A DNA stretch of 64,000 nt from Parafilimonas terrae (GTDB lineage Bacteria > Bacteroidota > Bacteroidia > Chitinophagales > Chitinophagaceae), in the NCBI RefSeq assembly GCF_900115755.1, contig NZ_FOXQ01000009.1, positions 1 through 64,000 on the forward strand, read 5' to 3'. A model generated the notes under the pieces. The model saw only the letters and a list, made by a program, of their open reading frames with translations. It was not told the DNA's origin and searched no databases. The position numbers were made by a program, and so were the translations under genes. Shown piece by piece: positions 27,556 through 37,492 of this stretch; position 1 is the stretch's first letter, and each line of letters begins with the position of its first letter.

Positions 27556-29046
27556 GTGTATGCAAAAGATGTTATTATCATTGGCAGTGGCTTTGCCGGG
27601 CTTTCGGCAGCTTGCTTTTTAGCAAAAGCTGGGTTTAATGTTACAGTGCTTGAAAAACATGATCAACCCGGTGGCCGTGCAAGGCAATTGAAAGTGGATG
27701 GATTTAGTTTTGATATGGGCCCGAGCTGGTATTGGATGCCTGATATTTTTGAAAGGTTTTTTAATCAATTCAATAAAAAAGTAAGTGATTATTATGAATT
27801 GGTAAGGCTTAACCCCTCCTACCGCATTTACTGGCAAAATGATATAACGGATATTCCTGCGGATTATAATGCATTAGAAAACTTATTTGAAAAACTGGAG
27901 CCTGGCAGCAGCAAAAAGCTTGAGCTATTTTTAAGTGAAGCTGCTTATAAGTATAAAACAGGCATGCAAAACTTTGCATATAAACCGGGGCTTTCTATCG
28001 CTGAATTTTTAGATGCAGGCTTAATAAAAGGGATATTTAGGCTTGATGTTTTTACTTCAATAAAAAAACATGCCGGCAAATATTTCAAACACCCTCAACT
28101 GCAGCAATTGCTTGAATTTCCTGTTCTATTTCTTGGAGCATTGCCCGAAAAAATACCTGCCCTGTACAGCCTGATGAATTATGCAGATATTAAGGGCGGT
28201 ACATGGTTTCCCAAAGGGGGCATGTACAGTATTGTTGAAGCTATGTATCAACTGGCGCTTGAACTTGGCGTACAATTTCAGTTCAATAAAAATGTAATTA
28301 AAATTGAAGTTGAAAATAAGCTGGCTACTAAAATTCATGTGCAGAATTCTGACAATTCAGTTGCTGTTTATAAATCAGCAACCGTAATAGCCAATGCGGA
28401 TTATCATCACACCGAAAATTCTTTGTTGCCCAAAACATACAGGAACTATTCAGAAGGTTACTGGAATAAAAAAATAATAGCGCCTTCGGCTTTAATATAT
28501 TATGTGGGATTGAATAAAAAGCTGCATGGTATTACACATCATTCATTATTTTTTGATACTTCTTTTCAGCAACATGCGGCAGAAATTTATACAACAAAAC
28601 AATGGCCTGCAAACCCTTTGTTTTATGTAAGCGCAACTTCTGCAACCGATAATTCACTGGCGCCAGAAAACTGTGAGAACCTTTTTTTTCTCGTTCCTGT
28701 TGCAGCGGGGCTGAATAACGATACACCAGCATTGCGTGAGCATTATTTTGAAAAGATATTATCGCGTTTTGAACAAAGAATTAACCAACCGGTTAAAGAG
28801 CACATCATCATTAAAAAAACTTTTGCATGCAGCAATTTTGTTGAAGATTATAATGCCTATAAAGGCAATGCTTATGGCCTGGCAAATACGCTTATGCAAA
28901 CAGCTATTTTAAAACCTTCCATAAAAAATAAAAAAATAAGGAACCTTTTTTATACCGGCCAGCTAACCGTGCCCGGCCCTGGTGTGCCACCGGCATTAAT
29001 AAGTGGTGAAATCGTGGCAAAACATATAATTAACCTGAAAAAATGA
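27556..29046 (+). CDS. crtI: Phytoene desaturase (CrtI family)
   Basis: A 496-residue FAD-dependent carotenoid desaturase. The dinucleotide-binding start is IIIGSGFAGLSAACFLAKAGF with VLEKHDQPGGRARQ. The C-terminal carotenoid signature is NLFYTGQLTVPGPGVPPALIS. It should introduce double bonds into phytoene to give lycopene or neurosporene. The start is GTG at 27556 (MYAKDVIII); no in-frame ATG lies upstream, and the adjacent ATG at 27560 is out of frame. The crtB gene follows 56 bases later, giving the usual crtI-crtB pair. No cyclase or hydroxylase is present in the window. Confidence 0.92.
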   Translation: MYAKDVIIIGSGFAGLSAACFLAKAGFNVTVLEKHDQPGGRARQLKVDGFSFDMGPSWYWMPDIFERFFNQFNKKVSDYYELVRLNPSYRIYWQNDITDIPADYNALENLFEKLEPGSSKKLELFLSEAAYKYKTGMQNFAYKPGLSIAEFLDAGLIKGIFRLDVFTSIKKHAGKYFKHPQLQQLLEFPVLFLGALPEKIPALYSLMNYADIKGGTWFPKGGMYSIVEAMYQLALELGVQFQFNKNVIKIEVENKLATKIHVQNSDNSVAVYKSATVIANADYHHTENSLLPKTYRNYSEGYWNKKIIAPSALIYYVGLNKKLHGITHHSLFFDTSFQQHAAEIYTTKQWPANPLFYVSATSATDNSLAPENCENLFFLVPVAAGLNNDTPALREHYFEKILSRFEQRINQPVKEHIIIKKTFACSNFVEDYNAYKGNAYGLANTLMQTAILKPSIKNKKIRNLFYTGQLTVPGPGVPPALISGEIVAKHIINLKK

Positions 29047-29102
29047 ACATTATTTAAACTTGTATTAATTTATAATTCTGATTAAGTTGCAAGCGTTAAA
29101 GC

Positions 29103-29939
29103 ATGATCGACCTCTTTCATAAAACAAGCCGGCAATGCAGTAAAATAACTGCAGAAAACTATAGCACATCGTTTGCCGCTGCTATAAGGTTATTGCATAA
29201 AAACATAAGGCCTGACATTTACAGTATTTATGGTTTTGTGCGCTTTGCCGATGAAATTGTTGATACATTTCACAGTTATGACAAAGAAGCGTTGTTCCAT
29301 ACTTTTAAAGCCGATACTTATAAAGCCATTGAAGAAAAAATAAGCCTCAATCCTATTTTAAACAGTTTTCAGCTCACTATTAATAAACATAATATTGACG
29401 TTTCATTAATTGATGCTTTCTTCAACAGCATGCAATGTGACCTTGATAAAACCAGTCACACAGAAATTTCGTACAGGGAATATATTTATGGAAGCGCAGA
29501 ATCAGTTGGGTTAATGTGCCTGCATATTTTTTGTGGCAACGATAAAATGTTGTACGATCAGTTAAAAGAATATGCAAAAAGGCTTGGCGCAGCTTTTCAA
29601 AAAATAAATTTCCTGCGTGATATAAAAGCGGACAACGAGCAACTTAACCGTATGTATTTCCCCAACTGTTGCTTTAAAAATTTTACCTCTCAAAACAAAC
29701 AAGAGATAGAAGAAGATATTCAACAGGATTTTGATTATGCCTATAAAGGTATTTTATTATTACCGGCAGAAGCAAAGCTTGGCGTTTACATAGCTTATAA
29801 ATATTATTTATGTCTGTTTAAAAAAATAAAACGACTGCCGCCAAAAGCAATATGCAGAAAGCGCATACGGCTTGCAGACCATATAAAAATTTTCATTCTT
29901 GCCAAAGCCGGTTTGCAGCACCGGCTGAACATTTTATAG
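29103..29939 (+). CDS. crtB: Phytoene synthase (CrtB, squalene/phytoene synthase family)
   Basis: A 278-residue all-helical isoprenoid synthase that condenses two geranylgeranyl diphosphates to phytoene. The two Mg-binding aspartate motifs are DEIVD (50-54) and RDIKADNEQ (near 172-180). The motif SAESVGLMCLHIF is also typical. It is adjacent to crtI on the same strand, which supports the assignment to phytoene over squalene. The following ppc gene is on the same strand 44 bases later but is metabolically unrelated. Confidence 0.9.
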   Translation: MIDLFHKTSRQCSKITAENYSTSFAAAIRLLHKNIRPDIYSIYGFVRFADEIVDTFHSYDKEALFHTFKADTYKAIEEKISLNPILNSFQLTINKHNIDVSLIDAFFNSMQCDLDKTSHTEISYREYIYGSAESVGLMCLHIFCGNDKMLYDQLKEYAKRLGAAFQKINFLRDIKADNEQLNRMYFPNCCFKNFTSQNKQEIEEDIQQDFDYAYKGILLLPAEAKLGVYIAYKYYLCLFKKIKRLPPKAICRKRIRLADHIKIFILAKAGLQHRLNIL

Positions 29940-29983
29940 CAACAATTATTGGCGTTTAAATTATTTATTATATTTATCGCGTT

Positions 29984-32539
29984 ATGAGCAGCACATCTTC
30001 AGCAGCGTTGCAGGAATTTAAAAATCTTGTGGCGCTAAAGTTTCAGTTATATAATAGCTTGTTTACTTCGTTACCCTTTCACCGCATAGAAAAAACAGGG
30101 GTATTGCTCTCCTTATTTTTATTGGAGTGTGAAGAAGGCTTCGGCAAACATCAAAGCCCGGCAGATATTATTGATAACTTTTTAGAAAAAAATACTTCAT
30201 ACGAAAAAGAGGAAGAACGGATAGACCTTTTATTCAGGTTTGTGCAATATGCAGAACGGCAGGTGGTTTTATTTGATGCATTGGAAGATGCCGCTTTTAC
30301 AGATGTAAATGATGTAAACGGCTCCGGCACAATAAAGCAACTGTGTTCGCAAATAACACAAATGCAGAAAGAAAATGATTTTGTAAAAAAGCTGAATGAT
30401 TTTGCTGTGCGCATTGTGTTAACAGCGCATCCAACGCAATTTTATACCGGTGAAGTTTTAGGTATTATAAACGATTTAAGCAGTGCTTTAAAAGACGATG
30501 ATACAGAGGTAGTAAATAATTACCTGCAACAGCTTGGCAGGACACCTTTTCTTAAAAAACAAAAGCCCACGCCTTATGATGAAGCGCTGAGCCTTTTATG
30601 GTTTTTGGAAAATGTATTTTACGATGCGGCAGGTAACATTATGTCAATTTTAAAAAACGAAGTACAGGAATCAGACCGCTTAAAACACCCTTTAATACAA
30701 ATGGGTTTTTGGCCCGGCGCAGACAGGGATGGCAACCCGTTTGTTAACACCGGCATTACTTTAAAAGTGGCTGAAACGCTTCGCGCAGGCATTCTGCGTT
30801 CTTATCACAAAAATGCACGATGGCTAAAACGCAGGCTTACTTTTAAAGGCACACAGGAGCTGATTGCCCTGCTCGAAAAACGTCTTTACGATAATCTTTA
30901 TAGCGACAATGTTGAACAGATAACACAGGAAGAAATTAAAGATATACTGCAGCAAATTATTGTTACGCTTCATGCCAATAATAATTTGTTTATAGAAGAT
31001 GTATATAAGCTTTTGTTTAAGTGTGAAATTTTCGGTTTGTATTTTGCTTCGCTTGATATACGGCAGGATAGTTCGGTGCACGCTAAGTTTTTTGAATCAC
31101 TTGCTGCACAAAAAATTCTGCCGCAGGGCTATGCCGGTTTTGATGAAAACAAAAAGATTGATGCCCTGCTGAAATTGCAGGAACATGATGTGTCATTTAA
31201 AGACGATGAACTTTTGAATGACACCATACAATCGGTTAAGGCCATAAAAACCATACAGGAAAGGAATGGAAAACAAGCCTGCCACCGGTATATTATAAGC
31301 CACTCTTACAGCGCCCTGAATATTATAGAAGTATATGCTTTATTGGTATTAGGCGGATGGGAGAAAGAAGCATTAAGTGTTGATATAGTTCCACTGTTTG
31401 AAACGATTGATGACCTGGCCAATGCTTCCGCCATCATGAAAAAATTATATTCCAATAAAATATACAGGCAACATTTAAAGCTGCGCAACAATACGCAAAC
31501 CATCATGCTTGGTTTTTCTGACGGCACGAAAGATGGCGGTTATTTAATGGCTAACTGGAGCATTTATAAAGCGAAGGAAGAATTAACAAGCGTCTCCAGG
31601 AATTTTGGCGTTGACGTAATATTCTTTGACGGACGTGGCGGCCCACCGGCACGTGGTGGCGGTAAAACGCATAAGTTCTATGCATCAATGGGGCATGATA
31701 TTTCAAACAAAGAAATACAGTTAACGGTGCAGGGGCAAACTGTAAGTTCCAATTTCGGCACTATCAGTTCAGCTCAGTTTAATATAGAGCAACTTATTAA
31801 TGCCGGTATTTCAAACGACCTGTTTTCATCAAAAGAAAACACATTAACCAGGAGCGAAGAAAGGCTGCTTAAGCAACTTTCAGAAGACAGCTATGAAGCT
31901 TATCTTCAGCTAAAAAATCATCCTGCGTTTGTTGATTATCTTGCAGAAATAAGCCCTTTACGTTTTTACTCAGAAACAAATATTGGCAGCAGGCCAACCA
32001 AGCGTGGTAAAACATCGGCACTGGCTTTAAAAGATCTAAGGGCTATTCCTTTTGTGGGTTCATTCAGCCAGCTTAAACAAAATGTAACAGGCTATTATGG
32101 GGTTGGAATTGCGTTAAAAAAAGCAGAGGCAAACCGTAAATGGAACAGTGTGGTTCAATTATATAAACACTCGCTGTTTTTCAGGACTTTAATTGATAAT
32201 TGCGAGATGGCAATGATGAAATGTTATTTTCCGCTGACACAATATCTTGCCAATAATTCGAGGTATGGAAAGCTTTGGAATATGATGAATTCGGAGTACG
32301 ACCTTACGCTGCAATATTTGCAAAAACTTACAGGCAATGATGCGCTGATGGCTGATTACCCTGTTGAAAGTTCAAGCATACACATGCGGGAAAGAATTGT
32401 GCTGCCGCTGGCTACCATTCAGCAATATGCATTAATGCAATTGCGCTCAAAAAATGATTCGTTGTATAAAGAAAAATATGAGAAGCTTGCTATGCGTTGT
32501 TCTTTCGGAATAATCAATGCCGGCAGAAATTCTGCATAA
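29984..32539 (+). CDS. ppc: Phosphoenolpyruvate carboxylase
   Basis: An 851-residue enzyme that carboxylates PEP to oxaloacetate to refill the TCA cycle. Conserved motifs are VLTAHPTQ (catalytic His), GRGGPPARGGG (PEP-binding glycine loop) and ETNIGSRPTKR. The C terminus ends SFGIINAGRNSA, short of the RNTG tail of most PEPCs (here AGRNSA). Length is slightly below the usual 870-900. It is the last gene of the forward run, before a bidirectional terminator. Whether the unusual C terminus changes regulation is unknown. Confidence 0.93.
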   Translation: MSSTSSAALQEFKNLVALKFQLYNSLFTSLPFHRIEKTGVLLSLFLLECEEGFGKHQSPADIIDNFLEKNTSYEKEEERIDLLFRFVQYAERQVVLFDALEDAAFTDVNDVNGSGTIKQLCSQITQMQKENDFVKKLNDFAVRIVLTAHPTQFYTGEVLGIINDLSSALKDDDTEVVNNYLQQLGRTPFLKKQKPTPYDEALSLLWFLENVFYDAAGNIMSILKNEVQESDRLKHPLIQMGFWPGADRDGNPFVNTGITLKVAETLRAGILRSYHKNARWLKRRLTFKGTQELIALLEKRLYDNLYSDNVEQITQEEIKDILQQIIVTLHANNNLFIEDVYKLLFKCEIFGLYFASLDIRQDSSVHAKFFESLAAQKILPQGYAGFDENKKIDALLKLQEHDVSFKDDELLNDTIQSVKAIKTIQERNGKQACHRYIISHSYSALNIIEVYALLVLGGWEKEALSVDIVPLFETIDDLANASAIMKKLYSNKIYRQHLKLRNNTQTIMLGFSDGTKDGGYLMANWSIYKAKEELTSVSRNFGVDVIFFDGRGGPPARGGGKTHKFYASMGHDISNKEIQLTVQGQTVSSNFGTISSAQFNIEQLINAGISNDLFSSKENTLTRSEERLLKQLSEDSYEAYLQLKNHPAFVDYLAEISPLRFYSETNIGSRPTKRGKTSALALKDLRAIPFVGSFSQLKQNVTGYYGVGIALKKAEANRKWNSVVQLYKHSLFFRTLIDNCEMAMMKCYFPLTQYLANNSRYGKLWNMMNSEYDLTLQYLQKLTGNDALMADYPVESSSIHMRERIVLPLATIQQYALMQLRSKNDSLYKEKYEKLAMRCSFGIINAGRNSA

Positions 32540-32590
32540 GGTTACTTTAAAATAATTACCGGTAAAGTTTTCCGGCATATTATTAAAAAG

Positions 32591-32620
32591 AAAAAGGGTT
32601 CAATGTTGAAACCCTTTTTT
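32591..32620. terminator. Bidirectional terminator between ppc and ppa
   Basis: GGGTTCAA and TTGAAACCC form a stem flanked by an A-run on the left (32591-32595) and a T-run on the right (32615-32620). It can therefore terminate both convergent genes. Confidence 0.85.
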
Positions 32621-32637
32621 CTTTTATTATAAATCAT

Positions 32638-33213
32638 CTAAGCCTGCTCAACAGCTTTGGCTAATTTTTCACCAAATTTCTTTTTATAAAGAAGCACTGC
32701 ATCTTCAATTATATCCAATGCTTTTGCTTTATCACCAAAATCTGAAACGGTAACAGACTTCTTTTCAAGTGTTTTATATTCTTCAAAAAAGTGCCTTAAC
32801 TCTTCAAAGAAATGCTGTGGAAGTTCTTCTATATTATTATAATGGTTTACGCCGGGATCATTGTTGGCAACGGCAATTATCTTATCATCTGCATCGCCGC
32901 CATCAACCATTTGCATAACGCCAACAATTTTGGCTTCCATTAATGTTAAAGGCTGTACGGGCAAAGAGGTAATAACCAATATATCAAGCGGATCTTTGTC
33001 ATCCCCGTAAGTTTGCGGGATAAAACCATAATTTACAGGATAATAAAAAGAAGAATAAATAACGCGGTCCAGTTTTAACAAACCACTTTCTTTATCAATT
33101 TCATACTTGCATCTTGAGCCTTGGGATATCTCAATAACAGCATTAACAATTCTGGGTGCCCTATCTCCGGTGCTTACGCCATGCCAGGGATGAAGAACAG
33201 TAGTGGTAATCAT
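32638..33213 (-). CDS. ppa: Inorganic pyrophosphatase (family I)
   Basis: A 191-residue soluble pyrophosphatase that hydrolyses PPi from biosynthesis. The signature YGDDKDPLDILVI with three metal-binding aspartates is present, as are YPVNYGFIPQTYG and the later DGGDADDKIIAV. Start MITTTVLHPWHGV is the usual Bacteroidota form. It is a single gene in reverse orientation. Confidence 0.95.
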   Translation of the reverse strand: MITTTVLHPWHGVSTGDRAPRIVNAVIEISQGSRCKYEIDKESGLLKLDRVIYSSFYYPVNYGFIPQTYGDDKDPLDILVITSLPVQPLTLMEAKIVGVMQMVDGGDADDKIIAVANNDPGVNHYNNIEELPQHFFEELRHFFEEYKTLEKKSVTVSDFGDKAKALDIIEDAVLLYKKKFGEKLAKAVEQA

Positions 33214-33460
33214 AATTTAATTTTTGCAAATGTAGTTTTAAACAGCTTTTTTAAGAAGTGTTTATTTGCTACAAGTGAAAATTTTGAATAAAACCATTAA
33301 GAAAAGCGGAAAAAAATTTTCAAATAGATCGTTTTTTATATATTTATCCTTTTTAAAGCCAGCCTTATATTCAGAATAAGAGGTAAATAATTTTATCAAA
33401 AACTTTATACTGAATAGGGCTTATATTTGTAATGCTTTATTAACCTCGTTTAGTTTCCCA

Positions 33461-34126
33461 ATGAATGAAATCTTACTGATAATAGCAGCCTACCTAATTG
33501 GCTCTGTACCAACAGCAATATGGGTTAGCAGGTATTTTTTTGGAATTGACATTCGTGATTATGGCAGCGGTAATGCCGGTGCCACCAATACTTATCGCGT
33601 ATTAGGTGCAAAATGGGGCACGCTTGTAATGATCACCGATATGGTTAAAGGCGTTATTGCTACTTCCCTGTATATTTTAATTCCATATTACGTAACAAAA
33701 TCCAATGAATGGGACAGAACAAACCTGATGATCGGGCTTGGCCTCGCAGCGGTTGCCGGCCATATCTTTCCTATTTGGGCAGGTTTCAGGGGCGGTAAAG
33801 GCGTAGCAACTTTGTTTGGAATGATATTAGCTATTCAACCCATCGTAGCTGTATGTTGTGTTGGGGTGTTTTTGCTGGTTTTATATTTAACGAGGTTTGT
33901 ATCGCTCAGTTCAATTCTGTCAAGTGTAGCATTTGCCGTTTTTATTCTTTTTATTTTTAATGATGATGTTACACTATACAGGATATTCTCTGTAGCAGTA
34001 GCATTAATGGTTATACTCACCCACCAAAAAAATATAAACCGGTTGTTGAACGGAACAGAAAGCAAAGTTCCAATCCTTAAACACCGCGACCGCCGCCGCA
34101 GCAACAGGCAAAAAAGAAGACGTTGA
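33461..34126 (+). CDS. plsY: Glycerol-3-phosphate acyltransferase PlsY
   Basis: A 221-residue inner-membrane enzyme that transfers acyl groups from acyl-phosphate to glycerol 3-phosphate, the first step of phospholipid synthesis. The three PlsY motifs are present: GSGNAGATNTYRVLG, GHIFPIWAGFRGGKGVAT, and THQKNINRLLNGTE near the C terminus. It has about five membrane segments and a very basic tail (RDRRRSNRQKRRR). A PlsX partner is not in the window. Confidence 0.95.
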   Translation: MNEILLIIAAYLIGSVPTAIWVSRYFFGIDIRDYGSGNAGATNTYRVLGAKWGTLVMITDMVKGVIATSLYILIPYYVTKSNEWDRTNLMIGLGLAAVAGHIFPIWAGFRGGKGVATLFGMILAIQPIVAVCCVGVFLLVLYLTRFVSLSSILSSVAFAVFILFIFNDDVTLYRIFSVAVALMVILTHQKNINRLLNGTESKVPILKHRDRRRSNRQKRRR

Positions 34127-34163
34127 TCTTCACTTTTCGCTATTGTTGAATTTTAATTATTTT

Positions 34164-34222
34164 ATGAAATGCCTGTGTAGAATGTTTCACTCCCAGGAGA
34201 AATGTATATTAAGGCATTTCAT
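34164..34222 (+). repeat. Inverted repeat in the leader of the M48 peptidase
   Basis: ATGAAATGCCT (34164-34174) pairs perfectly with AGGCATTTCAT (34212-34222) across a 37-base loop. It lies 31 bases before the M48 ATG and after the plsY stop; it could be an mRNA structure or weak terminator. Confidence 0.35.
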
Positions 34223-34252
34223 GATGCCATTTAAAAAACAGAAATTATACGA

Positions 34253-35062
34253 ATGAAACCAAAAATCATCCTGCTACTTCTCTTTGTAGCAAGCCTTAAC
34301 TTTTTTTCCTGCACACGAAATGCAATTACCGGCAGAAACCAGCTTTCACTGGTTCCCGAATCTGAAATGCAGCAGATGGCTGTAACCCAATATAGGGAAT
34401 TTCTCGATACCAGTAAAGTTGTTGCAAAAACAAATGCCAATGCCGAAATGGTTAAACGCGTTGGTTCCCGCATAGCGTCTGCTATTACCAAATATTATCA
34501 GGAAAAAGGTATTACAAATGATATTGCCAATTACAAATGGGAGTTTAACCTGGTGCAGGACAAACAGGTGAATGCATGGTGCATGCCCGGCGGTAAGGTG
34601 GTTGTTTATACAGGCATTCTTCCCATTACACAAAACGAAGATGCGCTTGCCATTGTATTAGGGCATGAAATAACACACGCCGTTGCAGGTCATGGCCGTG
34701 AACGCATGAGCCAGGCTATGGTAGCGCAGGGATTACAGGTTGCAGGAAATGTTGCCTTGTCAAAAAATGCGCAAACGGTAAATATATTTAATAATGTTTT
34801 TGGGCCTGCAGCACAGGTAGGAGTATTGTTGCCTAATAGCCGTAACCAGGAACTGGAAGCAGATCATTACGGGCTGATCTTTGCAGCAATTGCAGGTTAT
34901 AACCCGCAGGAAGCAATTCCTTTCTGGACGCGTATGGCAAACCTGAATAAAGGCGGTGCGCCGCCGGTATTTTTAAGCGATCACCCAAGCGATGCTGACA
35001 GGATTCAAAAATTAAAACAGTTAATGCCTGAAGCGCTTTCTTATTATAAGCCTTCTAAATAA
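34253..35062 (+). CDS. M48 family metallopeptidase lipoprotein
   Basis: A 269-residue zinc peptidase with signal and lipobox (LNFFSC, lipidated C20). The zinc site is GHEITHAVAGH (H138, E139, H142), with the third ligand Glu in NQELEADHYG near residue 202. This is the LoiP/YcaL/BepA-like class that degrades misfolded outer-membrane proteins in the periplasm. Length fits family members without a TPR domain. A single gene behind an inverted-repeat leader. Confidence 0.9.
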   Translation: MKPKIILLLLFVASLNFFSCTRNAITGRNQLSLVPESEMQQMAVTQYREFLDTSKVVAKTNANAEMVKRVGSRIASAITKYYQEKGITNDIANYKWEFNLVQDKQVNAWCMPGGKVVVYTGILPITQNEDALAIVLGHEITHAVAGHGRERMSQAMVAQGLQVAGNVALSKNAQTVNIFNNVFGPAAQVGVLLPNSRNQELEADHYGLIFAAIAGYNPQEAIPFWTRMANLNKGGAPPVFLSDHPSDADRIQKLKQLMPEALSYYKPSK

Positions 35063-35100
35063 ACCAGGTGGGGTTAATACCGCAAGTTTAATCTTTCTGA

Positions 35101-35207
35101 AATAATCAATGCTCAATATGCAATAAGGAATGTTCAATTGTAATCTGCAAAATGAGAATTCCTGCCCGACTGATTGGTGAGGCAGGGAATATTGAGCATT
35201 GATTATT
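35101..35207. repeat. Nested palindrome of 107 bp
   Basis: AATAATCAATGCTCAATAT (35101-35119) is matched perfectly by its reverse complement at 35189-35207. Inside, ATTCCTGCC and GGCAGGGAAT form a second hairpin around 35158-35190. It fills most of the gap between the M48 gene and the rpsA terminator. The layout suggests a miniature mobile or REP-like element, though no other copy was noticed in this window. Confidence 0.6.
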
Positions 35208-35313
35208 GAGTATTATAATTAAAAATCTATCCCTTAGCGAACGATATTATTCATCACTCACTATTCGTCTTTTTCTTATATTCTTTTTCCCGTAATTGAC
35301 GGAAAATAAAAAA

Positions 35314-35331
35314 ACCCCGCGGCTGCGGGGT
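35314..35331 (-). terminator. Rho-independent terminator of rpsA
   Basis: Stem ACCCCGC/GCGGGGT with a 4-base loop. On the reverse strand it is followed by a run of seven T. It lies 25 bases after the rpsA stop. Confidence 0.9.
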
Positions 35332-35355
35332 TTTAATGTTGTATGCTGAAAAGCA

Positions 35356-37323
35356 TTATTTCTCTTCTTCTTTCTTAAGCTTCTCTTTAATTTCAGCCAA
35401 AGCGCTAAGATCGCCAAGTGTAGCTTTTTCAACCTTGTTCTGAATGTTCTTAACCGTTTTACGCGTTTTTTCAGATTCGGCTTTTGCTTCTTTCTTAGCT
35501 GATTCCTGTTCGGCAACTTTTGCCTGTTCCCATATTTTGGTATGGCTTACAAGAATACGCTTTTCGTTGCGGTCAAATTCAATCACCATAAACTCTGCAG
35601 TTTCATCTGCAACCAGGCTCTTGCCGTCTTCTTTAATTAAATGACGGTTAGGTGCGAAACCTTCAAGGCCGTAAGGCAACTGAACAATAGCGCCGCGGTC
35701 ATCTTTGCGAATGATAGTTCCCTCATGCACGCTGCCTACAGCAAATGTATCCTGTAAAGCTGTCCATGGATCTTCTTCCAGTTGTTTATGACCAAGCTGC
35801 AATTTGCGGTTTTCTTTATCAATGGCCATTATCAGCACATCAATGTCTTCACCTGTTTTTGTGTATTCACCAGGATGATTGAAGCGTTTCAGCCAGCTTA
35901 AATCACTAATGTGGATCATACCGCCAATACCCGGCTCAAGCTCTACAAACACACCATAAGGAGTGATGTTTTTAACAACGCCTTTGTGCTTGCTGCCCTC
36001 AGGATATTTTTCTTCGATATTGTTCCATGGGTCTTCTGTAAGCTGCTTGATAGAAAGGCTCATTTTGCGGGACTCTTTATCCAGCGTTACAACCTTAGCT
36101 TCATGCTCATCGCCCAGTTTGAAGAATTCTTTTGCATTGATAGGTGTGTTAGCCCATGTAATTTCACTCACATGCACCAAACCTTCAACGCCGGGAAGAA
36201 TTTCAAGGAAAGCGCCGTAATCTTCAATGTTAACTACTTTGCCTTTTACAACAGCGCCTTCATGTATAAATTCAGGCAACACATCCCATGGATGCGGTGT
36301 AAGCTGTTTTAAACCAAGGCTGATGCGTTTCTTGTCATCATCAAAATCAAGCACAACAACCTGCAGTTTCTGATCCATCTTCACTACTTCGCTTGGGTGA
36401 GAAATTCTTCCCCATGAAATATCGGTGATGTAAAGTAAACCGTCTAAGCCGCCAAGGTCCATAAACGCACCAAAGTCTGTAATGTTCTTAACAGTACCTT
36501 CAAGCACCTGGCCTTTTTCAAGCTTGCTGATGATTTCTGCACGCTGTGCTTCAATATCGCTTTCAATTAAGGCTTTATGAGATACAACGGCATTCTTAAT
36601 AGCTTCATTGATCTTAACAACCTTGAACTCCATTGTTTTGCCTACAAACTGATCGTAATCAGTTACAGGTTTAACGTCAATCTGAGAACCAGGCAGGAAT
36701 GTTTCAAGACCAAATACATCTACAATTAAGCCGCCCTTTGTTTTGCTGGTAACGATACCGGTAACAACTTCACCGGTTTTATGCACTTCAACAATGCGCT
36801 CCCATGCACGAAATACACGCGCTTGTTTGCGGCTGAGGTGAAGGTTGCCATCGCGGTCTTCTTTTTCAACTACCATAACTTCCACAACATCGCCCACCTT
36901 AAGGCCGGGGTTATCGCGGAATTCATTAAGCGACACGAGGCCATCACTTTTAAAACCAATGTTTACAACAACATCAGTTTTAGTAAGGGCTACAACAGTG
37001 CCGTTTACAATTTCACCATCTTCAATGGTAACAAAAGTGTTTTCGTAAACCTTGTCGTACTTTTCTTTTTCTTCTTTGCTATAATTTGTAACATTACGCT
37101 TATCAACGCTCCAGTCAAAATCGTCGTGCGCTGCAAGCTTTTCTTCTACAGGCGGGGGAAGTGTTTCTGTAACAGAGCTTTCCACTGCAGGCTGGGTTTC
37201 GGTTTCAGAAGCTGACCCTTCTGCCACAGGTGCATTTGTTGTCGCTGTAGTTGCTTCTGCCTGCGGGGCATTGGCAGACTCCTGTGCCTCAGCGTTTGTG
37301 TTAGGAATATTATTTTCACTCAT
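35356..37323 (-). CDS. rpsA: 30S ribosomal protein S1
   Basis: 655 residues with an Ala/Glu/Thr-rich N-terminal extension (about 1-75). Six S1 RNA-binding domains follow, recognisable from GEIVNGTVVALTKTDVVVN, GEVVTGIVTSKTKGGLIV, GQVLEGTVKNITDFGAFMDL, GAVVKGKVVNIEDYGAFLEI, GSKHKGVVKNITPYGVFVEL and GSVHEGTIIRKDDRGAIVQL. The C-terminal tail is Lys/Glu-rich. S1 brings mRNAs to the 30S subunit; in Bacteroidota with few Shine-Dalgarno sites this role matters. It is a single gene with its own terminator. Confidence 0.95.
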   Translation of the reverse strand: MSENNIPNTNAEAQESANAPQAEATTATTNAPVAEGSASETETQPAVESSVTETLPPPVEEKLAAHDDFDWSVDKRNVTNYSKEEKEKYDKVYENTFVTIEDGEIVNGTVVALTKTDVVVNIGFKSDGLVSLNEFRDNPGLKVGDVVEVMVVEKEDRDGNLHLSRKQARVFRAWERIVEVHKTGEVVTGIVTSKTKGGLIVDVFGLETFLPGSQIDVKPVTDYDQFVGKTMEFKVVKINEAIKNAVVSHKALIESDIEAQRAEIISKLEKGQVLEGTVKNITDFGAFMDLGGLDGLLYITDISWGRISHPSEVVKMDQKLQVVVLDFDDDKKRISLGLKQLTPHPWDVLPEFIHEGAVVKGKVVNIEDYGAFLEILPGVEGLVHVSEITWANTPINAKEFFKLGDEHEAKVVTLDKESRKMSLSIKQLTEDPWNNIEEKYPEGSKHKGVVKNITPYGVFVELEPGIGGMIHISDLSWLKRFNHPGEYTKTGEDIDVLIMAIDKENRKLQLGHKQLEEDPWTALQDTFAVGSVHEGTIIRKDDRGAIVQLPYGLEGFAPNRHLIKEDGKSLVADETAEFMVIEFDRNEKRILVSHTKIWEQAKVAEQESAKKEAKAESEKTRKTVKNIQNKVEKATLGDLSALAEIKEKLKKEEEK

Positions 37324-37492
37324 AATAAAAAACCCGTTGTTTTAAATCGGGGCGGCAAAAGTAAGTAAAATACGGTGAAAACACGTATTTGCAACGGGCA
37401 GGTTTGTTAATGAATTCTTTAAGAAAAAACGGGTTATAGCCGAACCGGTGGTGCAGAAATGCTCAATAACCAACACCTATTTAACCCCGGGA

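Noticed and set aside
35247..35516. Arg/Lys-rich reverse-strand frame of 89 codons
   Set aside because: It is the shifted frame of the Lys/Glu-rich rpsA tail and runs through the rpsA terminator.
36781..37215. Forward-strand frame of 144 codons opposite rpsA
   Set aside because: Antisense shadow of a highly biased gene; low-complexity Phe/Asn content and no domain.
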